In this document: piece by piece, positions 33,921-43,016 of the stretch
Numbering within the stretch: the stretch's first letter is position 1
How the letters are laid out: every line of letters starts with the position of its first letter
Assembly: GCF_000935025.1 (NCBI RefSeq)
Contig: NZ_CP010836.1
Span: 2,108,001-2,172,000 of the forward strand
Direction of reading: 5' to 3'
DNA from: Sphingomonas hengshuiensis
GTDB lineage: Bacteria; Pseudomonadota; Alphaproteobacteria; Sphingomonadales; Sphingomonadaceae
Length of the DNA: 64,000 bases
The notes under the pieces: generated by a model
The model's input: the letters and a program-made list of their open reading frames with translations, nothing else
The model's database searches: none
What the model was told of the DNA's origin: nothing
Made by a program: the position numbers and the translations under genes

Positions 33921-35615
33921 ATGACATCTGGCGGCGCATCTGCGCCCAGCACGGCATTGCGCGGCATCCTCGGTGCCGCGCTGGTGCTTGCCGGCTATCT
34001 CTTCGCGATGCTGGTGGTGTTTCGCGACACCCTCGCGAGCGGGTTCGACCTAGGCTTCGGCGACCGGATGGACGCGATGATCGAGATGACGATTCTCGAA
34101 CATTGGCGCTCGGTATTCCTCGGCGCAGCGACGTGGAACCAGCCGCTCTATTTCCATCCCTATGCCGACACGCTCGGCTATAATGACGGCTATTTCCTGT
34201 CAGGCCTGATCTATTCGGCATGGCGTCTGGGGTTCGAGCCCTTCCTTTCCGACACGCTGACGGCCTTCACGTTCAGGACGCTGGGCTATGTCGCAACGCT
34301 GTGGCTGGTGCGCGGCGTGCTGCGCTGGAGCTGGGGGCTGACGGTCCTGATCGCGACGCTGGCGACGATTTCGAACGGCATGTTCCTCCACGCGGGGCAC
34401 GCGCAGATCAACACGCTGGCATTGCTCCCGCTCGTCGCGGGCCTCGCGACCCTGACCGTGCGCGCGGAGATCGCCGGACGGCCCCGCGCCCGCCTGCTGG
34501 CGGTGGCGACGGCGGCGGTGATCGGGGTGTGGCTGGTCAGCGCCTTTTATTTCGCGTGGTTCACGCTCTATTTCAGCTTGGTGTTGCTGCTGTGCTGGCT
34601 GGGAGTGACGGGACGCTGGCGCCCCGCCGCGATCGCCGCTTTGGTCCGCGCGCATGGCCGCACGCTGGCGACCTTCGCCCTCGCCTTCACCGTCGCCGTG
34701 ATCCCCTTCCTGTTCGTCTACGTTGCCAAGCGCGTCGAGAGCGGCGGGCATGGCTTCATGATCTCCTACCTCGTCCAGCCGACCGATCTGGTGAATGTGG
34801 GCGAAGCCAATTTGCTCTGGGGCTGGCTGGTGCAGGGATTGCGGATCGCAGTCCACGCCGTCGCGCCGCCCGACGGACGGCTTGCCCGCGCATTGCTCGG
34901 CGGCGAGCATGAGTCGGGCTTCCCGCTGCTGCTGTTCGCGCTCGCCTGCGCCGCGCTGGTCCGGCTGGTCGCGCGGCGGGGCGACACCGGCTTCGCCCGC
35001 GTCTTCGCGCTCGCGATCCTGATAAGCTGGGCGCTGACGCTGCGGATCTGGCAGGTCTCGCCCTGGCTGCTGGTGCATTTCCTCGTCCCCGGCGCCAGCG
35101 GGCTGCGAGTCGTGCTGCGCTATCAGCTTTTCCTGGTGCTGCCCGTGCTGCTGCTCATCGGCATCGCGTGGCGCGCGCAGCTTGCGCAATTGTGGCAGCG
35201 CCGCCCCTGGATCGCCGGCGCGATCGTCGCGCTGCTGCTGGCCGAGCAAGTCAATCTCGCGCAGCCCGCGCGGCTCAGCCGCAGCGCACAGCACGCCGCG
35301 CTCGACACGATCCCCGCGCCGCCCCCCGGCTGCTCCGCCTTCTACATCGTCTCGACCCGCCCCGGAGCCCCGCTGTACCGCGACGCCCGGCTGGATGCGC
35401 TGTATCCGCACAATGTCGATGCGATGTTCCTGGCGGAACGCTGGCGGGTGCCGACGATCAACGGCTTCTCCACCTTCACCCCGCCCGACTGGAACTTCGC
35501 CGCCCCGCTCGCCCCCGATTACGATGCGCGGGTGCGCGCCTATGCCCAGCGCCACGGGCTGACCGGCCTGTGCCGTCTCGACATGCGCGCCGCGCAGCCC
35601 TGGTCGCGGGGCTGA
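33921..35615 (+). CDS. Polytopic membrane protein, possible GT-C-like glycosyltransferase
   Basis: A 564-residue protein with some 10-12 hydrophobic helices and a C-terminal soluble domain of about 110 residues. The first loop holds FGDRMDAMIEMTILEHW and LYFHPYADTLGY, acidic and aromatic residues placed as in GT-C glycosyltransferases (DUF-type relatives of family 39). No confident family match. GGGGGG lies 5 nt before the ATG at 33921. It is 40 nt after yciB, possibly in the same transcript, and ends at a bidirectional terminator. Confidence 0.7.
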   Translation: MTSGGASAPSTALRGILGAALVLAGYLFAMLVVFRDTLASGFDLGFGDRMDAMIEMTILEHWRSVFLGAATWNQPLYFHPYADTLGYNDGYFLSGLIYSAWRLGFEPFLSDTLTAFTFRTLGYVATLWLVRGVLRWSWGLTVLIATLATISNGMFLHAGHAQINTLALLPLVAGLATLTVRAEIAGRPRARLLAVATAAVIGVWLVSAFYFAWFTLYFSLVLLLCWLGVTGRWRPAAIAALVRAHGRTLATFALAFTVAVIPFLFVYVAKRVESGGHGFMISYLVQPTDLVNVGEANLLWGWLVQGLRIAVHAVAPPDGRLARALLGGEHESGFPLLLFALACAALVRLVARRGDTGFARVFALAILISWALTLRIWQVSPWLLVHFLVPGASGLRVVLRYQLFLVLPVLLLIGIAWRAQLAQLWQRRPWIAGAIVALLLAEQVNLAQPARLSRSAQHAALDTIPAPPPGCSAFYIVSTRPGAPLYRDARLDALYPHNVDAMFLAERWRVPTINGFSTFTPPDWNFAAPLAPDYDARVRAYAQRHGLTGLCRLDMRAAQPWSRG

Positions 35616-35619
35616 ACGC

Positions 35620-35655
35620 AAAAGGGGCGCCGAGCCTGCGCCCGACGCCCCTTTT
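35620..35655. terminator. Bidirectional intrinsic terminator
   Basis: AAAAGGGGCG and CGCCCCTTTT form a perfect stem with a 16-nt, partly pairable loop, between the convergent membrane-protein and sodB genes. A-tract and T-tract flanks allow function on both strands. Confidence 0.8.
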
Positions 35656-35672
35656 CCGCAAATCCGAGTGGA

Positions 35673-36293
35673 TCAGCCCTGGTCGGCCCGGCTTGCGCCT
35701 TCGCCGTCGAGGTTCTGGGCGACGAATTCCCAGTTCACCAGATTGTTGAGCACCGCATCCGCGAACGCCGGACGGGCATTGCGATAATCGATGTAATAAG
35801 CGTGCTCCCACACATCGAGCGTCAGCAGCGGGGTGATGCCGTGCGCGACGGGCGAATCGCCGTCATGGAGCGAGGTCACCTTGAGCGCGCCGTCCTCCAA
35901 CACAAGCCAGCCCCAGCCGCTCGCGAAATGCCCGACCGACTCGGCCTTGAGCTTCTCGATCAGCGCCTCGGTGCTGCCGAAACCTTCGGTGATCAGCTCG
36001 GCCAGCTTGCCCGACGGGGCCTGCTTCTCGGGCGACAGGCACTGCCAGAAAAAGCTGTGGTTCCAAACCTGCGAGCTGTTGTTGAACAGCCCCTTATTGC
36101 CCTTTTCCTTGGCGTATTTGATCACGTCGGTCAGCTTCGCGCCGGCCAGTTCGGGGATGTCGGCAACCATCTTGTTGGTGTTGTCGACATAGGCCTTGTG
36201 ATGCTTGCCGTGGTGGAATTCCAGCGTCTCGGCCGACATCGTCGGGGCCAGTGCGTCCTTGCTGTACGGAAGCTCGGGAAGTTCGAAAGCCAT
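35673..36293 (-). CDS. sodB: Superoxide dismutase, Fe/Mn type (probably Fe)
   Basis: A 206-residue cytoplasmic enzyme. Metal ligands are His in FHHGKHHKAYV, His in WNHSFFW, and Asp and His in DVWEHAYYIDY. The active-site Gln pattern of Fe-SODs fits NNSSQVWNHSFFWQCL. The start follows AGGAGG. It is separated from bioA by 104 nt. Confidence 0.95.
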   Translation of the reverse strand: MAFELPELPYSKDALAPTMSAETLEFHHGKHHKAYVDNTNKMVADIPELAGAKLTDVIKYAKEKGNKGLFNNSSQVWNHSFFWQCLSPEKQAPSGKLAELITEGFGSTEALIEKLKAESVGHFASGWGWLVLEDGALKVTSLHDGDSPVAHGITPLLTLDVWEHAYYIDYRNARPAFADAVLNNLVNWEFVAQNLDGEGASRADQG

Positions 36294-36397
36294 GCCATCC
36301 TCCTGGTTGGGGGGTTAATCCTTGCTTGCCCCCGCCTAACGCATGGGAGCGCGGGATGCCGCAACATTTTTTCTTGGCCAGCGATCGAGTGTTGCGA

Positions 36398-37657
36398 TCA
36401 CTCCGCCCCGCCAAAGCGCGCCGCCGCCTGGCCGATCGCGGCATAGACGGCATCGAGCTGGTCCTCGTCGATGCAGTAAGGCGGCATGACATAGACGGTG
36501 TTGCCCAGCGGGCGAAGCAACAGGTCCCGCTCGCGGAAAAAGCCCAGCAGCCGCGGCCCGATGTCGGAGAGATAGGCCCCCGCCGGGTCGCCGATCTCCA
36601 GCGCCGCGATCGTCCCCAGCGCGCGCGGGTTATGCACCCCCGGCAGCCGCGCCACCGCATCCAGCCGCACCCGCTGCCGCGCCGCCAGCGTAGCGACTCG
36701 CTCCAGCACCGGCTCGTCGCGCCAGATCGCCAGATTGGCGGCAGCGGCGGCGCAGGCGATCGGATTGGCGGTGTAGCTCGACGAGTGGAAAAACATCCGC
36801 GACCGGTCGCTCGACCAATGCGCGTCGAAGATCGCCTCGGTCGCCAGCGTCACCGCCAGCGGCACTGCCCCCCCGGTCAGCCCCTTGGACAGGCATAGCA
36901 GGTCGGGCACCACCCCCGCCTGTTCGCACGCCAGCAGCGTGCCGGTGCGGCCCCATCCGGTCATCACTTCGTCGGCGATGAACAAAGTGCCGTGCGCCGC
37001 GCACACCGCGCGCATCTCCGCGAGCACCCCGGCGGAGTAGACCAGCATCCCGCCCGCCCCCAGCACCAGCGGCTCGACGATCAGCGCGGCGGCATCGGCG
37101 CACGCCGCCGCCAGCGCGTCCAGCGTCGCCTGTTCGCGCCCCGGCGCCGGAAAGGGGATGGTGGTCACATCGAACAGCAACGGTTCGTACGCGCGGTTGA
37201 ACACGCCGCGCGCGCCGACCGACATCGCCCCGATCGTGTCGCCATGATAGCTGTGCTCCATCACGATCACGCGCTGCCGCGCCTCGCCGCGGTTGCGCCA
37301 ATAGCCCAGCGCCATCTTCAGCGCGACTTCGACACAGGTCGATCCCGAGTCCGAGAAGAACACGCGGCTCAGCGCCGGCGGGGTGACCCGCACCAGTTCG
37401 CGCGCGACGGTCTCGGCGGGTTCGTGCGTCCAGCCCGCGAAGATGATCTGGTCGAGCCGCCCCGCCTGCTCGGCGATGGCGGCCATGATGCGCGGGTGGC
37501 TATGGCCATGCGTCGTCACCCACCAGGAGGAGATGGCGTCAATGATCCGCCGTCCGTCCTGCGTGGTCAGCACCGCGCCCTCGGCCCGCGTCACCAGCGG
37601 GATCGGCTCGCCCAGCCCGTGCTGGGTAAAGGGATGCCAGATCGGCGAGCCGCTCAT
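36398..37657 (-). CDS. bioA: Adenosylmethionine-8-amino-7-oxononanoate aminotransferase BioA
   Basis: A 419-residue PLP enzyme converting KAPA to DAPA with SAM as amino donor. It shows WHPFTQHG (substrate and SAM binding), [26 protein letters not shown], the PLP Asp in [14 protein letters not shown] and the Schiff-base Lys in [10 protein letters not shown]. The ATG at 37657 overlaps the bioD stop (ATGA). It is the last gene of bioF-bioD-bioA. Confidence 0.96.
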   Translation of the reverse strand: MSGSPIWHPFTQHGLGEPIPLVTRAEGAVLTTQDGRRIIDAISSWWVTTHGHSHPRIMAAIAEQAGRLDQIIFAGWTHEPAETVARELVRVTPPALSRVFFSDSGSTCVEVALKMALGYWRNRGEARQRVIVMEHSYHGDTIGAMSVGARGVFNRAYEPLLFDVTTIPFPAPGREQATLDALAAACADAAALIVEPLVLGAGGMLVYSAGVLAEMRAVCAAHGTLFIADEVMTGWGRTGTLLACEQAGVVPDLLCLSKGLTGGAVPLAVTLATEAIFDAHWSSDRSRMFFHSSSYTANPIACAAAAANLAIWRDEPVLERVATLAARQRVRLDAVARLPGVHNPRALGTIAALEIGDPAGAYLSDIGPRLLGFFRERDLLLRPLGNTVYVMPPYCIDEDQLDAVYAAIGQAAARFGGAE

Positions 37658-38271
37658 GCCCCGAAGTCCGCAAGATCGAACTGCGCCGCGAAAGCAGCAC
37701 GCAAAGCCTCCGGCGTCAGCGGATCGAGCCGGGGCAGCCGCCCCAGCCGCCGCACGCCCCCGATCGCCGCGATTATCGCCTCGCTGTCCTCCTGCGCCTC
37801 GCCGATAAAGGCGATGCCCACTATCGCCACGCCGCGCGCGCGCAGTGCCTCGATCGACAACAGGCTGTGGTTGATCGTCCCCAGCCCCGTGCGCGCCACC
37901 AGCACCACGGGAAGCCCCCATCGCGCCATCATATCGGCATAGAGCAGCTCGCGCGTGATCGGCACCAGCACCCCGCCCGCGCCCTCGACCACCAACGGCC
38001 CGGCGACATCGGGCAGCGCCAGCCGCGCCGGGTCGATCGTCACGCCGTCGATCTCGGCGGCGCGGTGCGGCGAACAGGGCGTGGTCAAGCGATAGGCCTC
38101 GGGCAACACCGGCACTCCGGCCAGAGCGCCTACCCGCGCACTGTCGCTGCCATCGTCCAGCCCGGCCTGCACCGGCTTCCAATAGCTCGCGCCCAGCGCG
38201 TCGGTCAGCGCGGCGGCGAAGACCGTCTTGCCGATATCGGTATCGGTGCCGGTGACGACGAAGCGCGTCAT
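37654..38271 (-). CDS. bioD: Dethiobiotin synthetase BioD
   Basis: A 205-residue ATP-dependent carboxylase forming dethiobiotin from DAPA. It shows the P-loop [32 protein letters not shown] and [18 protein letters not shown]. Both ends overlap neighbours by 4 nt (bioF, bioA), so the operon is tightly coupled. Confidence 0.96.
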   Translation of the reverse strand: MTRFVVTGTDTDIGKTVFAAALTDALGASYWKPVQAGLDDGSDSARVGALAGVPVLPEAYRLTTPCSPHRAAEIDGVTIDPARLALPDVAGPLVVEGAGGVLVPITRELLYADMMARWGLPVVLVARTGLGTINHSLLSIEALRARGVAIVGIAFIGEAQEDSEAIIAAIGGVRRLGRLPRLDPLTPEALRAAFAAQFDLADFGA

Positions 38272-39422
38272 GCCGCGACGCTCCCGAGCGCGTCGGCCAG
38301 CGCGTCGACCTGCGCTTCGGTGACGTTGAGCGTCAGCGAGATGCGCAGCCGCGCGCTTCCCTGCGGCACGGTCGGCGGGCGGATGCCGCGCACGTCGAAC
38401 CCGCGTGCCTGAAGCACCGCCGCGCGCGCCATGGTGGGCGCGTCCTCGCCGATCACCAGCGGCAAGATCTGGCTGCCCGTCGCCGCCACCCCATGCGGCG
38501 CCAGCACCCGCTCGGCATGCGCGACCAGCGCCGCGAGCGCCTCGCGCCGTTCAGGCTCGTCGGCCAGGATACACAGCGCCTCGCGCACCGCCGCGGCCAT
38601 CAGCGGCGAAGGCGCGGTGGAGAAGATGAACGCCCGCCCGCGATTGATCAGGCTGTCGCGCACCAGCGCAGGTCCGCACACCAGCGCGCCCTCGCACCCC
38701 ATCGCCTTGCCACAGGTGCGCAGCGTGATCACCGTCTCGCGCCCCTCCAGATGCGCCGCCAGCCCGCGCCCCTGCGGCCCGAACACGCCGGTCGCATGCG
38801 CCTCGTCGATCAGCAGCATCGCGTCGTGCCGTGCCGCCACCGCGACGAGATCGTCGAGCGGCGCGCGGTCGCCGTCCATGCTGTACAGGCTCTCCACCGC
38901 GATCCACGGCGTGCCGGTGCCCCCGCCGCGCCGCCATCCGCCGATCGCCTCCTCGACCGCCTGCGGGTCATTATGCCCCGCCGCCACGAAGGGCGCGCGC
39001 GCCAGCCGCATCCCCTCATGCGCGCTGGCGTGGATCAGCACGTCATGAACGATCAGGTCGCCGCGTTGCGGCAGCGTCGAGAGCAGCGCCGCATTGGCGG
39101 CATAGCCGGTGGACAGATACAGCGCCGCCGCGCACCCGAAAAACGCCGCCGCCTCAGCCTCCAGCGCTTCATGCTCGGGGTCGTTGCCGCGCAACAGTCG
39201 CGACCCGCCCGAGCCGACCGGCACCCCGCGCGCCACCGCATCCCGCACCGCCCGGCCCAGCCGCGCCGATCCGGCAAGCCCGAGATAGTCGTTCGAGGCG
39301 AAGTCGGCCCCGGCCTTGGGCTGAAGGCGCCGCAGCCGGTTCGCCTGCTCCAGCCCCAACAGGTCCTGCGCCTGCGCCGCCAGCGGAACAATGTGCGTCC
39401 GCTCGATTATGTCTGTATCCAT
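38268..39422 (-). CDS. bioF: 8-amino-7-oxononanoate synthase BioF
   Basis: A 384-residue PLP enzyme condensing pimeloyl-ACP/CoA with alanine. It shows NDYLGLA, the Gly-rich [50 protein letters not shown] and the PLP Lys in [12 protein letters not shown]. It heads bioFDA; bioB and pimelate-forming genes are not in this window. No BirA-type operator is evident upstream. Confidence 0.96.
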   Translation of the reverse strand: MDTDIIERTHIVPLAAQAQDLLGLEQANRLRRLQPKAGADFASNDYLGLAGSARLGRAVRDAVARGVPVGSGGSRLLRGNDPEHEALEAEAAAFFGCAAALYLSTGYAANAALLSTLPQRGDLIVHDVLIHASAHEGMRLARAPFVAAGHNDPQAVEEAIGGWRRGGGTGTPWIAVESLYSMDGDRAPLDDLVAVAARHDAMLLIDEAHATGVFGPQGRGLAAHLEGRETVITLRTCGKAMGCEGALVCGPALVRDSLINRGRAFIFSTAPSPLMAAAVREALCILADEPERREALAALVAHAERVLAPHGVAATGSQILPLVIGEDAPTMARAAVLQARGFDVRGIRPPTVPQGSARLRISLTLNVTEAQVDALADALGSVAA

Positions 39423-39483
39423 GCGACCCCGTACCCGGTTTGCCGCAGCCTTGAGCAGATCACGGGCCAGCGATCAATGCACG

Positions 39484-40521
39484 CTATCCCCCCGCCCCCA
39501 GCAGCTCATGCCGCTTCAGCGCATGGCGCAACTGGTCATAGGTCAGCCCCAGCGCCTCGGCGGTCGATCGCTGGTTGTAGCGGTGCTCGGCCAGCGCCCG
39601 CGACAGCAGCTCGCGCTCGAACCGTGCCACGCGCGTCTTGAAGTCGCCCGCGCCTTCAAACACCGCCGCCGGTACTGCGTCGGGCACCACCGGCGCCGGA
39701 GCCGCTCCCTGCGGCTCGGTCGCGGCGCGGCTGGCAATAGGCCGCGGGCGATAGGGCGACTGGAACGGATCGATCTCGATCCGGTCGACCGGCCCGGCCT
39801 GTTCCCAGCGATACACCGCGCGCTCGACGACGTTGCGCAGCTCGCGGACATTGCCCGGCCAGTCATAATGGAGCAGCACATCGATTGCGTTCGGCCCCCA
39901 GCCCGGCCAGTCCGACCAGCCGATCTCCGACGCCATCCGCCGCCCGTAAAATTCGGCCAGCACTTCAACATCGCCGTCGCGATGCCGCAGCGGCGGCAGC
40001 GTCACGACTTCGAACGACAGCCGGTCGAGAAGGTCGGCGCGGAACGTGCCGCGATCGACTCGCTCGGGCAGATGCTCGTTGGTCGCCGCGACGATACGCA
40101 CATCGACGCGCAGCGGGCGCGACGACCCGATCCGGGTAATCTCGCCATATTCCACTGCGCGCAGCAGCCGTTCCTGCGCGCCCATCGACAGCGTGCCGAG
40201 CTCGTCGAGGAACAGCGTGCCGCCATGCGCCTCTTCGAACCGGCCCACGCGCGCCTTGGTCGCGCCGGTGAAGGCGCCCGCCTCGTGCCCGAACAGCTCG
40301 GCCTCGATCAACGTCTCGGGCAGCGCGGCGCAGTTCATCACCACCAGCGGCTGGTCCCAGCGCGGGCTCAGCCGGTGGAGGCGTTCGGCGACCAGCTCCT
40401 TGCCCGTCCCGCGCTCGCCGATGACCAGCACCGGGCGATCGAGTGCCGCCGCGCGGCTCGCGCGCTCCAGTGCGTCGAGAAAGGCGGCCGACTGGCCGAT
40501 GACATGCGTTGCGCGCTCCAT
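39484..40521 (-). CDS. pspF: Sigma-54-dependent activator PspF
   Basis: A 345-residue enhancer-binding protein without a regulatory N-domain, as in PspF. The AAA+ module starts at once: Walker A GERGTGKE, the GAFTGA sigma-54 contact loop (EAGAFTGATKARVG), Walker B GGTLFLDELGTL, and arginine fingers in FRADLLDRLSFEVV. A C-terminal Fis-type HTH (NQRSTAEALGLTYDQLRHALKRH) binds DNA. PspA inhibits this class. It is divergent from the psp operon. The ATG at 40521 gives the family N-terminus; one at 40551 would add ten residues. Confidence 0.94.
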   Translation of the reverse strand: MERATHVIGQSAAFLDALERASRAAALDRPVLVIGERGTGKELVAERLHRLSPRWDQPLVVMNCAALPETLIEAELFGHEAGAFTGATKARVGRFEEAHGGTLFLDELGTLSMGAQERLLRAVEYGEITRIGSSRPLRVDVRIVAATNEHLPERVDRGTFRADLLDRLSFEVVTLPPLRHRDGDVEVLAEFYGRRMASEIGWSDWPGWGPNAIDVLLHYDWPGNVRELRNVVERAVYRWEQAGPVDRIEIDPFQSPYRPRPIASRAATEPQGAAPAPVVPDAVPAAVFEGAGDFKTRVARFERELLSRALAEHRYNQRSTAEALGLTYDQLRHALKRHELLGAGG

Positions 40522-40632
40522 GCCAAATGCTTGGCGAATTTTCCCAAACATTGGCAAGGAATTTTTTGGGAGCCGACACCGGCCAACGGCACAATAAGGC
40601 GAAAACCGCGGAAATCTGCGCCTTTCAGAAAC

Positions 40633-40648
40633 TGGCACGCATCCTGCT
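40633..40648 (+). promoter_or_regulatory. Sigma-54 promoter of the psp operon
   Basis: TGGCACGCATCCTGCT fits the -24/-12 consensus TGGCACG-N4-TTGCW with one mismatch and the correct GG-to-GC spacing. Transcription would start near 40659, 48 nt before the first small gene. Between it and pspF lie two similar AT-rich stretches containing TTGGC(A/G)A...TTTT (about 40531-40542 and 40551-40570), candidate PspF enhancer sites. Confidence 0.8.
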
Positions 40649-40706
40649 ATTGTATTGGCAAGCTCGACAACGAGCGAACGCAACCATCAAGGTTCAGGAC
40701 ACGACA

Positions 40707-40817
40707 ATGACCTACCAAGCCGCAAATTTCCGCAACGCCTTTATCGGCATCACCTTCGCCCTTCTCGCCAGCGCCGTCTTCGTGGCAGGCGCGGTCGGGC
40801 CGGCAGTGATCGCCTGA
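40707..40817 (+). CDS. 36-residue membrane microprotein, first gene of the psp operon
   Basis: It reads MTYQAANFRN, then one hydrophobic helix from about residue 11 to the end (AFIGITFALLASAVFVAGAV...). The ATG lies 48 nt after the predicted sigma-54 start site, with AAGG about 16 nt and AGGAC about 9 nt upstream. No family is recognised. Position makes it the first translated product under PspF control, ahead of pspA, so a role in sensing or signalling membrane stress is plausible. Confidence 0.65.
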   Translation: MTYQAANFRNAFIGITFALLASAVFVAGAVGPAVIA

Positions 40818-40826
40818 CGAGGTCTC

Positions 40827-40891
40827 CCCGCTCGCCTCCCTCGGCGAGCGGGAACCCGGCGGGAGGGTCTTTCCCTAGCTCCTCCCGCCGG
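40827..40891 (+). other. Two tandem hairpins between the microprotein gene and pspA
   Basis: Stem 1 is CCCGCTCGCC/GGCGAGCGGG (40827-40836 with 40843-40852). Stem 2 is CCGGCGGGAGG/CCTCCCGCCGG (40856-40866 with 40881-40891). Both are perfect. There is no T-tract, so RNA processing, partial termination or mRNA protection is more likely than full termination. Confidence 0.6.
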
Positions 40892-40915
40892 TCCCCAATT
40901 CGAAGGAGTATCACT

Positions 40916-41584
40916 ATGGGTATCTTTTCTCGGACCCGCGACATCATCGCCGCCAATGTCACCGATCTGCTCGACAAGGCCGAAGACCCGGCCAAGATGG
41001 TCCGCATGATCATCCTCGAAATGGAGGAGACGTTGGTCGAGGTCCGGGCTTCCGCCGCGCGCACCATCGCCGACCAGAAGGAAATGCGCCGCCACATCGG
41101 CAAGCTGGAAAAGCTCCAGGAGAGCTGGACCGAAAAGGCCGAGCTGGCGCTGTCCAAGGGCCGCGAGGACCTGGCCAAGGCTGCGCTGGTCGAGCGCCAG
41201 AAGGCTGCCGATATGTGCGAGCATCTGGGCGAGGAAATCGCGGTTCTCGACGAGGCACTCAAGGCCTCCGAGGAGGACATCAACAAGCTCCAGAACAAGC
41301 TGCGCGAGGCGCGCACCCGCCAGAATTCAATCGTCGCCCGGCTGGAAAGCGCGAACAACCGCGTCCGCCTGCGCGAAATGACCAACGGCCCGAAGATGCA
41401 GGATGCGTTCTCGCGCTTCGACATGCTCGAACGCCGGGTCGATTTCGCCGAGGGCCGCGCCGATGCCGCCGGGCTGGGCGCCGCGCCCAAGACGCTCGAG
41501 GAGGAAATCGCCGAGCTGCGTTCGTCCGAGAAGGTCGATGCCGAGCTGGAGGCCCTGAAGGCCCGCCTGAACCGGGGAGCCTGA
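40916..41584 (+). CDS. pspA: Phage shock protein A
   Basis: A 222-residue PspA/IM30 (ESCRT-III-like) coiled-coil protein that binds PspF in resting cells and stressed membranes on release. It begins MGIFSRTRDIIAANVTDLLDKAEDP (amphipathic membrane helix), followed by long helices (MIILEMEETLVEVRASAARTIA) and the closing FDMLERRVDFAEGRADAAG. AAGGAG lies 8 nt before the ATG. Length is normal. Confidence 0.96.
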   Translation: MGIFSRTRDIIAANVTDLLDKAEDPAKMVRMIILEMEETLVEVRASAARTIADQKEMRRHIGKLEKLQESWTEKAELALSKGREDLAKAALVERQKAADMCEHLGEEIAVLDEALKASEEDINKLQNKLREARTRQNSIVARLESANNRVRLREMTNGPKMQDAFSRFDMLERRVDFAEGRADAAGLGAAPKTLEEEIAELRSSEKVDAELEALKARLNRGA

Positions 41585-41587
41585 TCC

Positions 41588-41854
41588 ATGGACGAGATCA
41601 TCATTCCGATCCTGGCGATCGGGATCCTCTTCCTCGGGCTGCCGTGGCTGGTCTTCCACTATGTCACCAAGTGGAAGCAGGCCGCCACGATCACCGGCGA
41701 AGACGAAAAGCTCCTCGACGAGCTGCACTACACCGCCCGCCGCCTGGAAGAGCGGCTCATGACGATCGAGCGGATCATCGCGGCCGACAATCCGGACTTC
41801 CGTCCGAGCCAGCCGCAGAGCCCCTCGCCCTATGACATCAGCAGGAGGAACTGA
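41588..41854 (+). CDS. pspB: Phage shock protein B
   Basis: An 88-residue inner-membrane protein, 3 nt after pspA. One N-terminal helix (IIIPILAIGILFLGLPWLVFHYV) is followed by KWKQAATITGEDEKLLDELHYTARRLEERLMTIERIIAADNP, the standard PspB coiled coil. With PspC it relieves PspA inhibition of PspF in enterobacteria. Its LEERLMTIERII segment recurs in the small proteins downstream. Confidence 0.93.
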   Translation: MDEIIIPILAIGILFLGLPWLVFHYVTKWKQAATITGEDEKLLDELHYTARRLEERLMTIERIIAADNPDFRPSQPQSPSPYDISRRN

Positions 41855-41855
41855 A

Positions 41856-42236
41856 ATGTCCGCCAGCCGCACCAAATTCTATCTCGACAAGCAGAATGCC
41901 AAATGGTCGGGCGTGTGCGCCGGGATCGCCGACTATACCGGGATCGACACCACCTGGGTTCGCGTCGGCGCCATCCTGCTCACGCTGGTCGGGGGCTTCC
42001 CCTGGACGCTGGTCGCGTACTTCCTCGTCGCCTGGATGGCGAACGCCAAGCCGGTCGGCCTGTACGAGACCGCCGAGGAGGAGAAGTTCTGGCAGGGCGT
42101 GCGGAGCAATCCCAAGCGCTCGACCGCCGAGGTCCGCTCGACCTTCCGCGACATCGACCGCCGGCTCGCCGACATCGAGATGTACTATACGAGCCGCAAC
42201 ACGCGCCTCGCCGACGAAATCGACAGCCTGCGCTGA
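41856..42236 (+). CDS. pspC: Phage shock protein C (PspC domain)
   Basis: A 126-residue inner-membrane protein: FYLDKQNAKWSGVCAGIADYTGIDTTWVR (PspC signature) and a membrane helix VGAILLTLVGGFPWTLVAYFLVAWM. The C-terminal coiled coil is FRDIDRRLADIEMYYTS...LADEIDSLR. The ATG at 41856 (after AGGAGG) follows the pspB stop by one nt. The tail resembles the C-terminal module of the small proteins at 42269-43298. Confidence 0.92.
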   Translation: MSASRTKFYLDKQNAKWSGVCAGIADYTGIDTTWVRVGAILLTLVGGFPWTLVAYFLVAWMANAKPVGLYETAEEEKFWQGVRSNPKRSTAEVRSTFRDIDRRLADIEMYYTSRNTRLADEIDSLR

Positions 42237-42268
42237 GGCGCAGGCAGTCAACAGGGAGGGACTAAGCC

Positions 42269-42559
42269 ATGAACGAGGACACCATGATCTTCGTGTTGAT
42301 GATCGTAGCGATCTCGACCGCAGGCTGGCTCATCAACAACTGGATCCGCGCGAAGCACGGCTATGCGCTGGAGAATGAGTGGAAGGGCATGACGCCGAAG
42401 GGCAATCCCGAGGCCGATCGCAAGATCGAGTTGCTCTCAGCCGAGAATGAGCGCCTGACCGGGCAGATCTCTCGGCTGGAGGAGCGGATCGCGGTGCTCG
42501 AACGCATCGCCACCGATCCCGCCGAACGCACCGCCCGCGCGATCGACGCGCTCCGCTGA
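42269..42559 (+). CDS. Small PspB-like membrane coiled-coil protein (copy 1)
   Basis: A 96-residue protein. One helix near the N-terminus (MIFVLMIVAISTAGWLINNWI) is followed by a charged linker and a coiled coil ending LEERIAVLERIATD...ARAIDALR. The LEERxxxLERI core matches PspB. GGGAGGGAC lies upstream of the ATG. It is a later gene of the psp operon; its own function is not known. Confidence 0.8.
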   Translation: MNEDTMIFVLMIVAISTAGWLINNWIRAKHGYALENEWKGMTPKGNPEADRKIELLSAENERLTGQISRLEERIAVLERIATDPAERTARAIDALR

Positions 42560-42584
42560 ACCGCACCAACGAGGGAGTTGGACC

Positions 42585-42851
42585 ATGATTTCTCCGCTTC
42601 TCATCCCCATCCTCGGCATCTCCTGCGGCCTGCTGGCGATCTTCGGCGGCGTAGTGGTCCGGCCGCTGCTCCGGCTCTGGGAGCGCAAGATGGAGATCGA
42701 GGCAGGGCTGGCCGCCGAAAAGGCCGCGCAATATGCGGCGCAGACCGAGCGGCTCGAACAGCGGGTCCGGGTCCTCGAAAGAATAGTAACCGATCGCGGT
42801 ATCGCGGTTGCCGATGAAATCGAAAAGCTGCGCGACGCGCCGCTCAACTAA
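42585..42851 (+). CDS. Small PspB-like membrane coiled-coil protein (copy 2)
   Basis: An 88-residue protein: helix LLIPILGISCGLLAIFGGVVV, then RPLLRLWERKMEIEAGLAAEKAAQYAAQ and the module LEQRVRVLERIVTD...VADEIEKLRD. It starts 25 nt after copy 1 with GAGGGAG as ribosome site. The order of a short hydrophobic N-terminus, charged helix and LERI-TD tail parallels PspB. Confidence 0.8.
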   Translation: MISPLLIPILGISCGLLAIFGGVVVRPLLRLWERKMEIEAGLAAEKAAQYAAQTERLEQRVRVLERIVTDRGIAVADEIEKLRDAPLN

Positions 42852-42863
42852 AGGATTACTTCG

Positions 42864-42983
42864 ATGATTGTCTTTTTCGCAGTGCTGACGGCACTGTGCG
42901 GGGGAGCTGTTGCGCTCTCCGAGTCCCGCGACCGACCCCGCCGCCGCGCGGCGAAGCTGGTCCAGGCGCACGCGAACAACTGA
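42864..42983 (+). CDS. 39-residue membrane microprotein in the psp cluster
   Basis: It reads MIVFFAVLTALCGGAVALSES and then a basic tail (RDRPRRRAAKLVQ). AAGGA lies 8 nt before the ATG, and the frame fits the 165-nt space between copies 2 and 3 without overlap. It has a membrane helix but no LERI module. Coding status rests on the ribosome site, spacing and hydrophobic pattern; homology is not recognised. Confidence 0.55.
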   Translation: MIVFFAVLTALCGGAVALSESRDRPRRRAAKLVQAHANN

Positions 42984-43016
42984 TCTCCCTGCGGGGGGAC
43001 AAAGGGAGACAAGGTA

